DNA of 64,000 bases, taken from Paenibacillus sp. FSL H3-0469 (GTDB taxonomy: Bacteria > Bacillota > Bacilli > Paenibacillales > Paenibacillaceae). Made by a program: the position numbers and the translations under genes. Shown in pieces: positions 32,675 through 47,388 of the stretch; within the stretch, counting starts at the first letter, position 1; each line of letters starts with the position of its first letter. The stretch is taken from assembly GCF_038051945.1 (NCBI RefSeq), contig NZ_CP150302.1, positions 3,658,001 through 3,722,000 on the forward strand, given 5' to 3'. Below the pieces are notes generated by a model that did not search any database, was not told where the DNA came from, and saw only the letters and a list, made by a program, of their open reading frames with translations.

Positions 32675-33751
32675 TTACATTTGTCTGTCAATAAGAACTT
32701 GTTTCTGGAGCCGCTTCAGCCCGTCCTGAATATTACGTGCGCGAACCTCGCCAATGCCGTCTACTTCATCAAGCTCAGCTATGCTTGCCGTCATCAGGTT
32801 AGGCAGCATTTCGAAGCGTTCCACCAAATTGTGGATGATCACATTCGGCAGCCTTGGGATCTTGTTCAGCAGGCGGTAACCGCGCGGAGTCACAGCTTCT
32901 TCGGAGGAAATGGCTGTTGAGGAATAGCCCAGCAGACGGGCAATATGGTTGTCATCCATCAGTTCATCATCGCTGCTGCGCTTCAGCCCGGCAATGATCT
33001 CACGGATCTTCTCCTCCTGCTCTTCTCTGGCATAGTCTCTGTACAGCAGCCATGCTTCTTCCTCTGTATTTCCAACCAATTCTTCCATCTGCATACTGAT
33101 CAGCCGGCCTTCATTGCCAAGCTCGTTGATGTAACGCTTAATTTCCATTTTGATTCTCAGAACCATCTCCACGCGCTGGATTACACCGACGACCTCGGCC
33201 ACCGTCACAATCCCTTCATATTCGGAAGCGGACAGGTTGGTCAGCCCTTGTGTCAGCACGGCTTTGTACTTCTCCAAAGTCTGAATCGCCTGGTTGGCCT
33301 TGGCCAGAATGGCGCCAATTTCCTTGAGCGCGTAACGAATGGAACCCTGATACAGTGTAATAATATTCCGGCGCTGGGAAATGGAAACGACGAGCTTGCC
33401 GGTCTGCTTCGCTACACGTTCAGCCGTCCGGTGCCGGATTCCTGTCTCGATCGAAGAGATGGAGGAATCCGGGATCAGCTGCGTATTGGCGTACAGAATC
33501 CGCTTCAGATCCTCGCTCAGAATAATCGCTCCGTCCATTTTGGCCAGCTCGTATAAATAGTTTGGTGAAAAATCGCAGTTAATGGAGAAGCCGCCATCGA
33601 CAACCTCCATAACCTCCGGACTATATCCGACAACAATCAGTGCCCCGGTCTTCGCTCGAAGCACATTCTCCAGCCCTTCCCGGAAAGGTGTTCCGGGTGC
33701 AGCCATTCTAAGCAGATCATTCATATTATCTGATGGATTATATTCTTTCAT
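32675..33751 (-). CDS. disA: DNA integrity scanning diadenylate cyclase DisA
   Basis: 358 aa. The N-terminal DAC domain has DGA (73-75) and RHR (106-108), which form the c-di-AMP active site. A helical spine and a C-terminal helix-hairpin-helix DNA-binding domain ([16 protein letters not shown]) follow. DisA couples DNA damage to c-di-AMP levels. It lies 13 nt after radA, its known functional partner in B. subtilis. Confidence 0.97.
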   Translation of the reverse strand: MKEYNPSDNMNDLLRMAAPGTPFREGLENVLRAKTGALIVVGYSPEVMEVVDGGFSINCDFSPNYLYELAKMDGAIILSEDLKRILYANTQLIPDSSISSIETGIRHRTAERVAKQTGKLVVSISQRRNIITLYQGSIRYALKEIGAILAKANQAIQTLEKYKAVLTQGLTNLSASEYEGIVTVAEVVGVIQRVEMVLRIKMEIKRYINELGNEGRLISMQMEELVGNTEEEAWLLYRDYAREEQEEKIREIIAGLKRSSDDELMDDNHIARLLGYSSTAISSEEAVTPRGYRLLNKIPRLPNVIIHNLVERFEMLPNLMTASIAELDEVDGIGEVRARNIQDGLKRLQKQVLIDRQM

Positions 33752-33764
33752 GTCCCTGTGCCCC

Positions 33765-35132
33765 CTAATCTAACGCGACCGCTAGTGCCTGTGCTACTGT
33801 GCTGACGCCTATAATCTGGATATCCTGCGGATGCTTCCATCCTTTCAGACTCTTCTCGGGCATAATGACCCGCCGGAAGCCAAGCTTGGCCGCCTCTTTC
33901 ACCCGCATCTCTGCGCGTGATACCCCTCTCACCTCACCAGTAAGCCCTACCTCCCCGAAAAACACATCATACGGCTTGGTCGGAAAATCACGGAAGCTGG
34001 AGGCAATGCTGATGGCGACAGCCAAATCCACCGCCGGCTCATCCAGCTTCACCCCTCCCGCAACGTTGAGGTAAGCGTCCTGATTCTGCAGGAACATGCC
34101 CATCCGCTTCTCCAGTACAGCAATAATCAGCGCCATCCGTTGATGATCCATACCTGTGCACATTCTGCGGGGCGAAGGGAAATGTGTCGAAGCAACCAGC
34201 GCCTGCAATTCAACAAGAACGGGTCTTGTGCCCTCCATGCTGGCGACCACCGCTGACCCGGCCACTCCAAGCGGGCGCTCGGACAAGAACAGCTCCGACG
34301 GGTTCTCCACCTCAGTCAGCCCGACTTCCCCCATTTCAAAGATCCCGATCTCGTTGGTGGAGCCGAAGCGGTTCTTCACCGCCCGCAGCAGACGGTACGT
34401 ATGATGGCGTTCCCCTTCAAAATAAAGGACACAATCCACCATATGCTCCAGCATACGCGGGCCGGCAATAGCCCCTTCCTTGGTTACATGCCCTACAAGC
34501 ACCGTAGCAATTCCCCGGATCTTAGCAATCCGCATGAATCTTGTCGTACATTCCCGCACCTGTGCTACACTGCCCGGCGCACTGGTTACTTCCGGCATAA
34601 ATACAGTCTGTATCGAGTCAATGACCAGAAATTGAGGCTGAATCTGCTCAATGGCTTCCTCAATGCTCTCCATATTCGTCTCACACAGAACATACAATTC
34701 CGCAGACAGCGCTCCGAGGCGGTCGGCCCGCAGCTTGGTCTGCCGCACAGATTCTTCCCCCGAAATATACAGCACGCGCAGCCCTTGTGTAGTCAAGGCA
34801 TGCGAGGTCTGCAGCAGCAGTGTCGATTTCCCGATTCCGGGATCGCCTCCCACCAGCACCAGCGAGCCGGGCACGATCCCGCCGCCAAGCACGCGGTTAA
34901 GCTCTCCGATGCCCGTCAGAATACGCGGCTCCTTGTCACTTTCTATATTTATGATCGATTGCGCCTTTTCTTTACTCTGAAAAATAGGTGCATTCATGCC
35001 TTGTGTTTTGACGACGCTTTCCGTTTCCTCTACCATCGAGTTCCATTCCTGGCACCCCGGGCACTTCCCGAACCATTTCGGCGATTCATAGCCGCATTCG
35101 GTACAGAAAAATTTTGTTTTAGGTTTAGCCAT
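33765..35132 (-). CDS. radA: DNA repair protein RadA
   Basis: 455 aa. The N-terminal zinc finger is C10, C13, C24, C27. The RecA-like core has Walker [11 protein letters not shown], and the [11 protein letters not shown] motif is specific to RadA/Sms. The C-terminal Lon-like domain ([17 protein letters not shown]) is present. It promotes branch migration in recombination. ATG 35132 lies 5 nt after AAGGAG; the GTG two codons upstream is too close. Confidence 0.97.
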   Translation of the reverse strand: MAKPKTKFFCTECGYESPKWFGKCPGCQEWNSMVEETESVVKTQGMNAPIFQSKEKAQSIINIESDKEPRILTGIGELNRVLGGGIVPGSLVLVGGDPGIGKSTLLLQTSHALTTQGLRVLYISGEESVRQTKLRADRLGALSAELYVLCETNMESIEEAIEQIQPQFLVIDSIQTVFMPEVTSAPGSVAQVRECTTRFMRIAKIRGIATVLVGHVTKEGAIAGPRMLEHMVDCVLYFEGERHHTYRLLRAVKNRFGSTNEIGIFEMGEVGLTEVENPSELFLSERPLGVAGSAVVASMEGTRPVLVELQALVASTHFPSPRRMCTGMDHQRMALIIAVLEKRMGMFLQNQDAYLNVAGGVKLDEPAVDLAVAISIASSFRDFPTKPYDVFFGEVGLTGEVRGVSRAEMRVKEAAKLGFRRVIMPEKSLKGWKHPQDIQIIGVSTVAQALAVALD

Positions 35133-35287
35133 GTGCACTCCTTACCGTCCGAACTTGCTAAAATTGCGGATATTTTACTCTTATTCAAAGTTTACCATTT
35201 CTGCACACTGAACGGAAGGACACTTAAGATCTAGTTTTCATTTGCGTCTTCTTTTAGGCGTGTCTAGGTATGCCTGAGGGGCGGAAG

Positions 35288-35333
35288 CAAAAAAAGCTCC
35301 CGCCCCTCTATACGGAGGAGCGGGAGCTTTGTT
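35288..35333 (-). terminator. terminator after clpC
   Basis: AAAGCTCCCGC and GCGGGAGCTTT form an 11-bp stem around a loop with its own inner pairing (CCTCtataCGGAGG). A run of A (35289-35295) gives the U-tract on the minus strand. It separates the ctsR operon from radA. Confidence 0.9.
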
Positions 35334-35349
35334 TCATTTTACGGAACAA

Positions 35350-37818
35350 TTATTCAGTTTCGACTGTTTTCTCCAGAGAGACCTCGGCCCGTGCTTCAAC
35401 GGTGGTTACGACCAGTTCGCCGTTCACCTCATCAATGTTAAGGGAATCCCCTTTCTTGATGTTTCCTTTGAGCAGTTCTTCGGAGAGACGGTCTTCGATA
35501 TGCTTCTGAATCGCCCGGCGGAGCGGACGGGCACCGAAGGCCGGATCATAACCCTCTTTGGCCAGGAACGCTTTGGCGCCATCGGTGAGCAGGAAGTCTA
35601 CATCATACTCACGCAGACGCTTGCGCAGCTCGTCGGACATCAAGGTAACGATCTCTGCGATATGCTTCTCCTCCAAAGAGTGGAACACGATGATCTCATC
35701 GATCCGGTTCAGGAACTCAGGCCGGAAGCTCTTCTTCAGCTCTTCCATAACCTTGCCCTTCATATTGGTGTAATCGGCGCCTGCATCTTGAACTGCCGTG
35801 AAGCCAAGCGTCGAATTCTTCTTGATCGCCTGTGCCCCGACATTGGAGGTCAGGATAATCAGGGTATTGCGGAAATCGACCACGCGGCCTTTGGAATCGG
35901 TCAGACGGCCGTCTTCCAGCACCTGCAGCAGAATGTTAAACACTTCAGGGTGGGCCTTCTCGATCTCATCCAGCAGTACAACCGAGTAAGGCTTGCGGCG
36001 CACCTTCTCTGTCAATTGTCCGCCTTCTTCATACCCAACATACCCTGGAGGCGCTCCGACCAGACGGGAAGTGGAATGCTTCTCCATGTACTCGGACATG
36101 TCGATGCGGATTACCGCATTCTCGTCACCGAACATCGCTTCGGCAAGTGCCCGCGCCAGCTCGGTTTTACCAACCCCGGTAGGTCCGAGGAAGATGAAGG
36201 AGCCCATCGGACGTTTCGGGTCCTTCAGTCCTGCACGCGCCCGGCGGAGTGCCCGGCTGACCGCCTTAACGGCCTCATCCTGGCCGATAACACGTTCATG
36301 CAGCAGAGCTTCCATATTCAGCAGACGGTCCGTCTCTTCTTCCTTCAGCTTACTGACCGGAATGCCGGTCCAGCTGGCAACCACCTGTGCGATATCCTCA
36401 GGTGTAACCTGGGAATCGGTGCGGCCCTGCTTTTCTTTCCACTGATTCTTCGTAGTATCCAGCTCTTCACGAATCTTCTGCTCAGTATCGCGCAGTGCAG
36501 CAGCCTTCTCGAACTCCTGGCTCTGGACTGCGGAATCCTTCTCCTTGCGGATATCATCCAGACGCATTTCGAGTTCCTTCAAATTCGGCGGAATGGTGTA
36601 AGAATTCAGTCTTACCTTGGAGCCCGCTTCATCAATCAGGTCAATGGCCTTGTCCGGCAGGAACCGGTCTGGAATATAACGGTCCGACAGCTTGACAGCT
36701 TCCACAATGGCTTCATCCGTAATTTTCACCCGGTGATGGGCTTCATAGCGGTCGCGGAGGCCGAACAGGATCTGAACAGCTTCTGCAGGAGAAGGCTGAT
36801 CCACCGTGATCGGCTGGAAGCGGCGTTCCAGGGCAGCGTCCTTCTCAATATATTTGCGGTATTCATCAAGCGTTGTAGCACCGATGCACTGCAGCTCACC
36901 ACGGGCCAGGGCGGGCTTCAGGATGTTGGAGGCATCAATCGCGCCTTCCGCACCGCCTGCTCCGATCAGCGTATGCAATTCATCGATGAAGAGCACGATA
37001 TTGCCTGCTTGGCGAATCTCATCCATAATTTTTTTGAGGCGGTCTTCGAACTCACCGCGATATTTCGTACCGGCCACTACAGAACCCATATCGAGGGTCA
37101 TGACACGTTTGTCGCGCAGTGTCTCCGGAATTTCATTGTTGATGATCTTTTGAGCCAGACCTTCGGCAATCGCCGTTTTACCGACCCCGGGCTCACCGAT
37201 CAATACCGGATTATTCTTGGTCCGGCGGCTGAGTACCTGAATGACACGCTCAATTTCCTTGCTGCGGCCGATCACAGGGTCGAGGTTACCGTCCTTGGCA
37301 TATGCCGTAAGATCGCGGGCCAGTCCGTCCAGCGTCGGCGTGCTGACATTAGCCGGAGCCCCGCTGTGACTGGAGGTCGCTTCACTGCTGCCCAGGAGCT
37401 GCAATACCTGCTGTCGGGCCTTGTTCAGGCTGATGCCGAGATTGTTCAGCACACGGGCTGCTACGCCTTCTCCCTCGCGGATCAGACCGAGCAGGATATG
37501 CTCTGTTCCTACATACGTGTGACCCAGCTTGCGGGCTTCGTCCATGGACAGCTCGATGACCTTCTTGGCACGAGGAGTATAAGCGATGTTGGTCGGTTGT
37601 TCCTGACCTCTGCCAATCAGCGTTTCCACTTCATCCTGTATCTTCTCCAGACCCAGACCAAGTCCGATCAATGCCTTAGCGGCAATGCCGTCTCCTTCAC
37701 GAATCAGTCCGAGTAAAATATGCTCTGTCCCAATGTTGTTGTGTCCCAAACGTACGGCTTCTTCCTGCGCCAGCGCCAGCACCTTTTGTGCGCGTTCCGT
37801 AAATCTTCCAAACATCAT
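35350..37818 (-). CDS. clpC: ATP-dependent Clp protease ATPase subunit ClpC
   Basis: 822 aa Hsp100. Two N-terminal Clp repeats (1-145), AAA1 with GEPGVGKT, the middle coiled-coil with a UVR-like segment (around 420-460) that binds McsB or MecA, and AAA2 with GPTGVGKT. It unfolds substrates, including arginine-phosphorylated ones, for ClpP. The start is MMFGRF; the second ATG (37815) has the better spacing to AGGAG. Last gene of ctsR-mcsA-mcsB-clpC. Confidence 0.98.
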   Translation of the reverse strand: MMFGRFTERAQKVLALAQEEAVRLGHNNIGTEHILLGLIREGDGIAAKALIGLGLGLEKIQDEVETLIGRGQEQPTNIAYTPRAKKVIELSMDEARKLGHTYVGTEHILLGLIREGEGVAARVLNNLGISLNKARQQVLQLLGSSEATSSHSGAPANVSTPTLDGLARDLTAYAKDGNLDPVIGRSKEIERVIQVLSRRTKNNPVLIGEPGVGKTAIAEGLAQKIINNEIPETLRDKRVMTLDMGSVVAGTKYRGEFEDRLKKIMDEIRQAGNIVLFIDELHTLIGAGGAEGAIDASNILKPALARGELQCIGATTLDEYRKYIEKDAALERRFQPITVDQPSPAEAVQILFGLRDRYEAHHRVKITDEAIVEAVKLSDRYIPDRFLPDKAIDLIDEAGSKVRLNSYTIPPNLKELEMRLDDIRKEKDSAVQSQEFEKAAALRDTEQKIREELDTTKNQWKEKQGRTDSQVTPEDIAQVVASWTGIPVSKLKEEETDRLLNMEALLHERVIGQDEAVKAVSRALRRARAGLKDPKRPMGSFIFLGPTGVGKTELARALAEAMFGDENAVIRIDMSEYMEKHSTSRLVGAPPGYVGYEEGGQLTEKVRRKPYSVVLLDEIEKAHPEVFNILLQVLEDGRLTDSKGRVVDFRNTLIILTSNVGAQAIKKNSTLGFTAVQDAGADYTNMKGKVMEELKKSFRPEFLNRIDEIIVFHSLEEKHIAEIVTLMSDELRKRLREYDVDFLLTDGAKAFLAKEGYDPAFGARPLRRAIQKHIEDRLSEELLKGNIKKGDSLNIDEVNGELVVTTVEARAEVSLEKTVETE

Positions 37819-37854
37819 ATCTCCTGCACCTCCACGGATAATAAATATCTATAA

Positions 37855-38919
37855 TTAATGTTGTGATCCCAGTGTCTCCCGGAGCAGCTTCGCCCGGTAC
37901 ATATCGCGTTCAGTAGGCGACAGCTCGTCACCGAACAGCTTTTGCAGAAAGCCCGGCTGAGTCTTAACATTCAGCTCATTGAGCACTGAAATCGAAGGCC
38001 CTTCCAGAATCCCCAGATCTACACCAAGCCGCAGATCGGAGAGCCGCTGTGCCGATTCTTTCAGTTCCATCACAGCAGCATAGGCCAGAATTCCGTAAGA
38101 GCGCTTGATACGGTCAGTAATCCGCAATGCGGAATCCGCCAGCAGGCGTTCACGCGCATTCCGCTCATGCTCTATAATCTGGGTGACTACGCTGTGAAGA
38201 TTCTCAATAATCTCATTTTCGGTCTGTCCCAGCGTAATCTGGTTCGAGATCTGAAAGATATTCCCTACTGCTTCGCTGCCTTCACCATAAATCCCTCTAA
38301 CGGTAAGCCCCACCTGATTGACTGCGGATAAAATGCGGTTGATCTGATGAGTCATCACCAAGGCTGGCAGATGGACCATAACCGATGCTCTAAGTCCTGT
38401 TCCCACATTGGTGGGACAGCTTGTTAAGTATCCTCTGCGGTCATCGAAGGCGTAATTGACAGCAGCCTCGAAAATATCATCGATGGCGGTTGCCCTAACC
38501 CATGCTTCTCTGACCTGCAGTCCAGGGAACAGACATTGAATGCGGAGATGATCCTCCTCATTAATCATAATGCTGACCGACTCGTCATCATTAAGAATGA
38601 CTGCCCCGCCTTTGGAATCATCCGCCAGATTAGGACTGATAAGGTGCTTTTCTACCAGCACTTTTTTGTCCAGCTCACCCAGCTCATCCAGTCTCAGCAG
38701 TTCAAAGCTGCCGAAATCTGCAGAGGCATCGCCCTGAAATACAGGGGCAAGCTGCTCCAGCACCTCCTCCGACTGCTCTGTTGTAGCGAGCAGCGGGAAA
38801 GGAAGGTGCTCCAGATTACGGGCGATACGCATACGGCTGCTGATGACAATCTCCGAATGACTGCCGCCGCAGCGCATCCATTCACTAAGTGCTTGTTCGG
38901 TATACCGGAGACTTGACAT
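37855..38919 (-). CDS. mcsB: protein arginine kinase McsB
   Basis: 354 aa of the guanido-phosphotransferase fold. Typical blocks are SSRMRIARNLEHLPFP near residue 28, CPTNVGTGLRASVMVHLPAL in the active-site region and RGIYGEGSEAVGN. It marks proteins with phospho-arginine for ClpCP and inactivates CtsR under heat. It lies 28 nt after mcsA. Confidence 0.97.
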   Translation of the reverse strand: MSSLRYTEQALSEWMRCGGSHSEIVISSRMRIARNLEHLPFPLLATTEQSEEVLEQLAPVFQGDASADFGSFELLRLDELGELDKKVLVEKHLISPNLADDSKGGAVILNDDESVSIMINEEDHLRIQCLFPGLQVREAWVRATAIDDIFEAAVNYAFDDRRGYLTSCPTNVGTGLRASVMVHLPALVMTHQINRILSAVNQVGLTVRGIYGEGSEAVGNIFQISNQITLGQTENEIIENLHSVVTQIIEHERNARERLLADSALRITDRIKRSYGILAYAAVMELKESAQRLSDLRLGVDLGILEGPSISVLNELNVKTQPGFLQKLFGDELSPTERDMYRAKLLRETLGSQH

Positions 38920-38947
38920 GCCTGATCCCCCCTATATATCAAAGACT

Positions 38948-39472
38948 TTACTCTTGTGGCAATTCTTTTTCAAGCTTGCGGATTCTGTCCCTCAGCTCAG
39001 CTGCGGTCTCGAACTCCTCCTGCACAATACTCTGCTGTAATTCCTGCTTCAGCTCGTCAATCTGACGCTTGCACATAATCTGTGCGCCAGCCCGCTTGGG
39101 AAGCTTGCCGACATGTGCTGTACTGCCATGCACCCGTCTGAAGAGCGGGTCAAGCGTACTGTCGAAATACTTATAGCAGGAGCTGCAGCCGAACCGTCCC
39201 AGCTTGCTGAACTGTGAATAGGTCATGCCGCAGTTTTCACAATGCAGACCCTGCACACTTTGTGCTGCTGCTGATTTGCCCTTGCCCGAGCCTTCCAGAT
39301 CCAGGAGACCGGAAAGCAAGCTGTGGATTGAGAAGCCTCCCGCAGTTCCGGGAATCAGTTCACCCTTCTCCCGCGCACAGCTTTCGCAAATATGAAATTC
39401 CGTCTTCTCCCCGTTCACGATCTTCGTGAAGTGGAGTGTAGCCGGTTTGACGCCGCATTCCTGGCATAGCAT
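38948..39472 (-). CDS. mcsA: McsB activator McsA (UvrB/UvrC motif protein)
   Basis: 174 aa. Four CxxC pairs form two zinc sites (CQEC, CESC, CENC, CSSC), and a C-terminal UVR motif (LQQSIVQEEFETAAELRDRI, about 145-164) is visible. McsA activates McsB. Located between ctsR and mcsB as in Bacillus; ATG 39472. Confidence 0.95.
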   Translation of the reverse strand: MLCQECGVKPATLHFTKIVNGEKTEFHICESCAREKGELIPGTAGGFSIHSLLSGLLDLEGSGKGKSAAAQSVQGLHCENCGMTYSQFSKLGRFGCSSCYKYFDSTLDPLFRRVHGSTAHVGKLPKRAGAQIMCKRQIDELKQELQQSIVQEEFETAAELRDRIRKLEKELPQE

Positions 39473-39502
39473 GAGCGGTGTCCCTCCTTACCATTTGACA
39501 AA

Positions 39503-39964
39503 TTATTTGCCCAATAAAGAGATTAGCATAGCCTTCATAAGCTTGGCACGAATCTCATCCCGGTACGGCAGATTAACCGTCAGGCATTCCCGGGAAACCG
39601 CAGACCGCATCAGACACGCTTCACGTTTGGAGAGGAAACGGGCCTCCTCCAGCTGATAAATCAGCCCTTCGGCAGAATTCTGATCAATATCATTCCCTAT
39701 CGTGGAGTTCAGATGTGCGTATAAGGCCACATTCTGAGGCAGCTCATAGCGCTGAATCCGGATATATCCGCCCCCGCCCCGTTTGCTCTCCACCACATAT
39801 CCCTTTTCCAATGTGAAGCGTGTACTGATGACGTAATTGATCTGTGACGGGACACAGGAGAACTGGTCCGCCAGATCATTGCGCTGAATTTCCACCGTAC
39901 CTTCGGGACTTTCATGCAAAATATTCTTCAGATATTGTTCAATAATATCGGAGATATTACGCAT
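39503..39964 (-). CDS. ctsR: class III heat-shock repressor CtsR
   Basis: 153 aa. An N-terminal winged helix (MRNISDIIEQYLKNIL to about 70) includes the glycine-rich loop RGGGGYIRI, the thermosensing loop of CtsR. A C-terminal dimerisation domain follows. ATG 39964 is 7 nt after GGAGG; a GTG one codon upstream is 4 nt away. It represses its own operon through the box at 40148-40164. Confidence 0.97.
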   Translation of the reverse strand: MRNISDIIEQYLKNILHESPEGTVEIQRNDLADQFSCVPSQINYVISTRFTLEKGYVVESKRGGGGYIRIQRYELPQNVALYAHLNSTIGNDIDQNSAEGLIYQLEEARFLSKREACLMRSAVSRECLTVNLPYRDEIRAKLMKAMLISLLGK

Positions 39965-40147
39965 CACTCATCCTCCAGTGTGTAAGCATTGGTTAAATCT
40001 GTGCTGCGCCAACGCCTGCCGCCCAGTGACATGCTCTTAAGAACTTAACCCGGGCAATGCAATAAGAATCGGCTGTAATAGCCTCTGCACTGCGCTTTTC
40101 TCTAAATGTTACATTCCTGAGAACGATCCTATCCGGCCTGCGTTGAC

Positions 40148-40164
40148 TTTGACTTTCTTTGACT
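40148..40164 (-). promoter_or_regulatory. CtsR operator
   Basis: Minus strand AGTCAAAGAAAGTCAAA matches the CtsR consensus (A/G)GTCAAANAN(A/G)GTCAAA exactly. A further AGTCAA half follows directly, at 40148-40143. It covers the predicted start site of the ctsR promoter, a position that blocks initiation. Confidence 0.93.
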
Positions 40165-40171
40165 TTTTCAT

Positions 40172-40199
40172 ATTATAACATATTCTCACTGAATTCCAA
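40172..40199 (-). promoter_or_regulatory. SigA promoter of the ctsR operon
   Basis: Minus strand TTGGAA (40199-40194), 16-bp spacer, TATAAT (40177-40172); TSS near 40165, inside the CtsR box. The interval 40205-40326 beyond it holds nothing I can identify. Confidence 0.75.
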
Positions 40200-40326
40200 G
40201 GGGTTACTCTTATTTTTTACTTTTTGGCTGTAATGTATTCCGGTTGCCTGCTTAGTTCACTGAATTGGGGCGTTATGTATAGGAAAGCTCCTCCGCTTCC
40301 AAGGGAAGAAGAAGAGCCGTTCGCTG

Positions 40327-41499
40327 TCAGAAAAAATCGAATAATGCCGTCTCGGCCTGCGGAATCAGCGCTTCAAGCCAAGCAGTCGCCTCAGCAGTCC
40401 CGGATAATTGTCCGTACTTTGCCGCCTGAAGCGGACGTTTGTATCCCATCAGCAGCACAGTAAGCGTGCCGATACTGCATTCCAGGTCAGCCTCTGACCG
40501 CTCGCCCTGAATCTGGATAAGCGTCGCCTCCCCGTGCTCCGACACCGTCCACCGCCATAACCCGTTGTTCCAGGGCGCATGCTTATCTTCAATATAAAGC
40601 ACCCGCTCCCGGTCACCCTCCGGCACATTGAAGGTCACGTTCTCCACAAAAGCCTTAGCATTGACGATTCGCGCCATGAAGTATGGATAATTCTCCTGTG
40701 CAATCCGCGGATCAGGAAGGAGGAAGGGCAGAATATCGTCAGCAGGCACCAGCTTCAGCTGTGCAGCCGTTATCATGGAGTCATGATTGGCAAGGAAGGT
40801 CCACAAGCCCTGGCGGGCAAGCTCGTTCCCATAGATGAACTCATCTATGACCAGCTCCTGCTGCACTATTTTATACAGCACATAGCCTTCCGGTTGACCC
40901 TCCTCTGAATAAAACACACAGGAATGCGTATCGTCATCAAGCACACTTTCCTTCCACCAGGTCTCAGTGCGCTGGAGAGTCCCGTTATACCTCATGGCGA
41001 ATTGGCCGTACAGCTGCTGGAATACTGCAAGATCAGGAGTATCGCGTTTCACGCTGCCCTTAATCTCCTTCTTGTGCGGGAACTTCCCTACCGGAAGAGT
41101 GTACTTCTTATATTCACAATAGATCTCCCATCCGAATTTACGGTAAAAGGGAATCAAGAATGGATGCAAAAAGGACAATGTCTGACCGGCTTCGTTCATT
41201 GTCTGGAGCGCATGGGTCAGCAGATGGGCCACATACCCCTGCCGGCGGTTCTCCGGCCAAGTAGCTACACCGGCGATGCCCCCCATAGAAACGGGCTTGC
41301 CTTGTATATATACCTGTAACGGAAGAAGCGTCAGCTTCGCACCGATGCTGTCCCCTTCAAAAATCGCCCAGGTTTGTTCCGGTTTGAATTTTTCCTTGGC
41401 ACGTACTCTATCTTCTGCTGAAACCTTATATTTAAAAGCATATTCGGACAAGCTCAGGCTGTCCTCAAATTCTCCGGCACGTAATTGCCTGATTTCCAT
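40327..41499 (-). CDS. Eis-like GNAT family N-acetyltransferase
   Basis: 390 aa. N-terminal GNAT domain with the acetyl-CoA loop region GIAGVATWPENRRQGYVAHLL (about 75-95). A second degenerate GNAT-like domain and a C-terminal SCP2-like part give the three-part architecture of the Eis family. Family members acetylate amines, including some aminoglycosides; the substrate here is unknown. ATG 41499 lies 6 nt after GGGGGG. An extended -10 (TGtTATACT, 41559-41554) is a possible promoter. Confidence 0.85.
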   Translation of the reverse strand: MEIRQLRAGEFEDSLSLSEYAFKYKVSAEDRVRAKEKFKPEQTWAIFEGDSIGAKLTLLPLQVYIQGKPVSMGGIAGVATWPENRRQGYVAHLLTHALQTMNEAGQTLSFLHPFLIPFYRKFGWEIYCEYKKYTLPVGKFPHKKEIKGSVKRDTPDLAVFQQLYGQFAMRYNGTLQRTETWWKESVLDDDTHSCVFYSEEGQPEGYVLYKIVQQELVIDEFIYGNELARQGLWTFLANHDSMITAAQLKLVPADDILPFLLPDPRIAQENYPYFMARIVNAKAFVENVTFNVPEGDRERVLYIEDKHAPWNNGLWRWTVSEHGEATLIQIQGERSEADLECSIGTLTVLLMGYKRPLQAAKYGQLSGTAEATAWLEALIPQAETALFDFF

Positions 41500-41615
41500 T
41501 CTGTTCCCCCCGTTACATTTCATAAATTAGCTCCAGTTATTTGCTTAATAGAGAGTATAACAAGCGAAGCCGCCAGATGCTAATAGAGGCTTGCCATCAG
41601 CTGCAAAAAGAATAG

Positions 41616-41882
41616 TTATCCACAGCTTTTGCACAGCAACGCAAAAAACCGGAAAGAGATTCTTTCCGACTGAAATGAGTTATCCACGAATATGTTTTAT
41701 CTATCCACAATATTCACTTTTTATCCACAAAATCGGTGTATTACTCATGTTTTTGCTTGACTCATCCACAATATTATGCGTTATGTCCCCATAATCCGGG
41801 GATCAATTTGTTCCTGCAAAGGTATCCACATGTGCGCAACTTTTCTGTACTTACTGAAATCTATCCACAGCTTTTCCACAGC
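41616..41882 (+). repeat. cluster of nine DnaA-box-like sequences, same orientation
   Basis: Matches to TTATNCACA on the plus strand start at 41616 (perfect), 41627, 41680, 41701, 41721 (perfect), 41762, 41822, 41861 and 41872; the others have one mismatch. Most starts are spaced by about 11, 20-21, 39-41 or 60-64 bp, near multiples of a helical turn. The first and last pairs are a 21-bp direct repeat (41617-41637 and 41862-41882) with one mismatch. No gene is present. It lies just past the rRNA operon terminator. Confidence 0.8.
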
Positions 41883-41894
41883 CCTGCCTGCACG

Positions 41895-41926
41895 CAAAAA
41901 AACCACTGTCGATTGCTCAACAATGG
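41895..41926 (-). terminator. rRNA operon terminator
   Basis: Minus strand CCATTGT pairs with ACAGTGG around a 10-nt loop, followed by TTTTTTTG. It lies directly downstream of 5S rRNA. Confidence 0.8.
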
Positions 41927-41935
41927 CTCATGTGT

Positions 41936-42053
41936 GCTTGGCAACGTCCTACTCTCCCAGGACCCTTCGGTCCAAGTACCATCGGCGCTGGAGGGCTTAA
42001 CGGTCGTGTTCGGGATGGGTACGTGTGGAACCCCTCCGCTATCGCCACCAAAC
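41936..42053 (-). rRNA. rrf: 5S ribosomal RNA
   Basis: About 117 nt, ends approximate. Conserved 5S internal segments are visible on the minus strand (CACACGTACCCATCCCGAAC, GAAGGGTCCTGGGAGAGTAGGACG), and the two ends pair (TTTGGTGGCGAT with the GTTGCC region). Last gene of the rRNA operon. Confidence 0.95.
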
Positions 42054-42095
42054 GGGCATTTACAGCGTAAATGCTTCAGGAATTTGATTCCTGAA

Positions 42096-42123
42096 AACTG
42101 AATCCGAAACGAATTTGTGTTTG
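42096..42123 (-). repeat. 23S processing stalk, 3' arm
   Basis: This 28-nt segment is complementary, with about two irregularities, to 45295-45323 on the other side of 23S rRNA. In the precursor the two would form the long stem that Mini-III or RNase III cuts. Confidence 0.8.
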
Positions 42124-42196
42124 CCCTTCTTACGGGGCCCCCGGAAAGTATTCGGAATCGGCTTCGTCAGCCTCTTCTTCACTTTTTGGGGTAGCT

Positions 42197-45125
<2,929 letters not shown>

Positions 45126-45427
45126 ATCGCTCCGGTATTGGCTCATTCGCTCATCTTGTTTTGAATAGCGCACCCGGATTACTCCGTATGCTAGATTATT
45201 CAAAGCTAAAAGTCGCTCACCATCCAAAACCATCGCTTAGCATTACTAATTATTGAAACTTGTTTACACAAGTTCAGCTTAAAGGAATGTTCTAAAACGC
45301 AAATTCGTTTCGGTATCCAGTTTTCAAGGATCAAGTTGCTGTTATTACGGGACAATCACGGCTGTGATGTTCGGAATAACAGACAATGTATCTAGTATTT
45401 CAGACATAACAAATAGATGAAGTTTGT
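45126..45427 (-). other. spacer between tRNA-Ala and 23S rRNA
   Basis: About 300 nt without a gene. It contains the 5' arm of the 23S processing stalk (45295-45323) and a BoxA-like TTGAAAACTGGATAC on the minus strand, the usual NusB-S10 antitermination signal. No tRNA-Ile gene is present. Confidence 0.75.
45295..45323 (-). repeat. 23S processing stalk, 5' arm
   Basis: Complementary to 42096-42123. The paired segments bracket mature 23S rRNA, with 170-180 nt of spacer to the 5' end and about 75 nt from the 3' end. Confidence 0.8.
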
Positions 45428-45503
45428 TGGTGGAGCCAAGCGGGATCGAACCGCTGACCTCCTGCTTGCAAGGCAGGCGCTCTCCCAGCTGAGCTATGGC
45501 CCC
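45428..45503 (-). tRNA. tRNA-Ala (TGC)
   Basis: 76 nt including an encoded CCA. Acceptor GGGGCCA pairs with TGGCTCC with one G-U. The anticodon loop is CTTGCAA, so the anticodon is TGC, and the T-loop is GGTTCGATCCC. It is the only tRNA in the 16S-23S spacer. Confidence 0.97.
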
Positions 45504-45515
45504 GCAAATTCCATC

Positions 45516-45590
45516 AAAACCGAACAAATGGAAACGCTCAAGGCTTTACGAAGTAAAGCCTACTTCAGGAAGCAAGCTTCCTGAAGACTT
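45516..45590 (-). repeat. 16S processing arm and two hairpins in the 16S-tRNA spacer
   Basis: 45516-45538 is complementary to 47314-47336, with a 1-nt bulge and one mismatch, and would close the 16S precursor stalk. Next to it are two compact hairpins, AGGCTTTAC-gaa-GTAAAGCCT and CTTCAGGAAGcaaGCTTCCTGAAG. Confidence 0.75.
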
Positions 45591-45627
45591 TTATTTGAAT
45601 GTCTTCATTGCAGAAGACGATTCTCCA

Positions 45628-47192
<1,565 letters not shown>

Positions 47193-47313
47193 GTTTTTCC
47201 GAGCGGCTGCTTCACCCAAATCACTTTGAGGAAATAACCATCCGAAAACTATCGAAAAGAGCGATTGCTCATTTTGAAACTGACGATTCATTGAATGAAT
47301 CTTGTAAAAATTA

Positions 47314-47336
47314 AAGCGTTCCATTTGTTCAGTTTT
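47314..47336 (-). repeat. 16S processing stalk, 5' arm, with adjacent BoxA
   Basis: Pairs with 45516-45538. Directly upstream on the minus strand is CTTTGAAAACTGAAC, a BoxA-like antitermination signal. Confidence 0.75.
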
Positions 47337-47388
47337 CAAAGAACTTGCTCCCGGCATTTCAACGTTATGTCTCTTGCACAGGAATTAG

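Noticed and set aside
35329..37716. 795-aa plus-strand open frame
   Set aside because: Antisense to clpC; same cause.
41616..41882. DnaA-box cluster as the chromosomal origin oriC
   Set aside because: dnaA, dnaN, rpmH and gyrBA are absent, no AT-rich unwinding element is evident, and the gene order places this region some distance from the origin in Bacillus-like maps.
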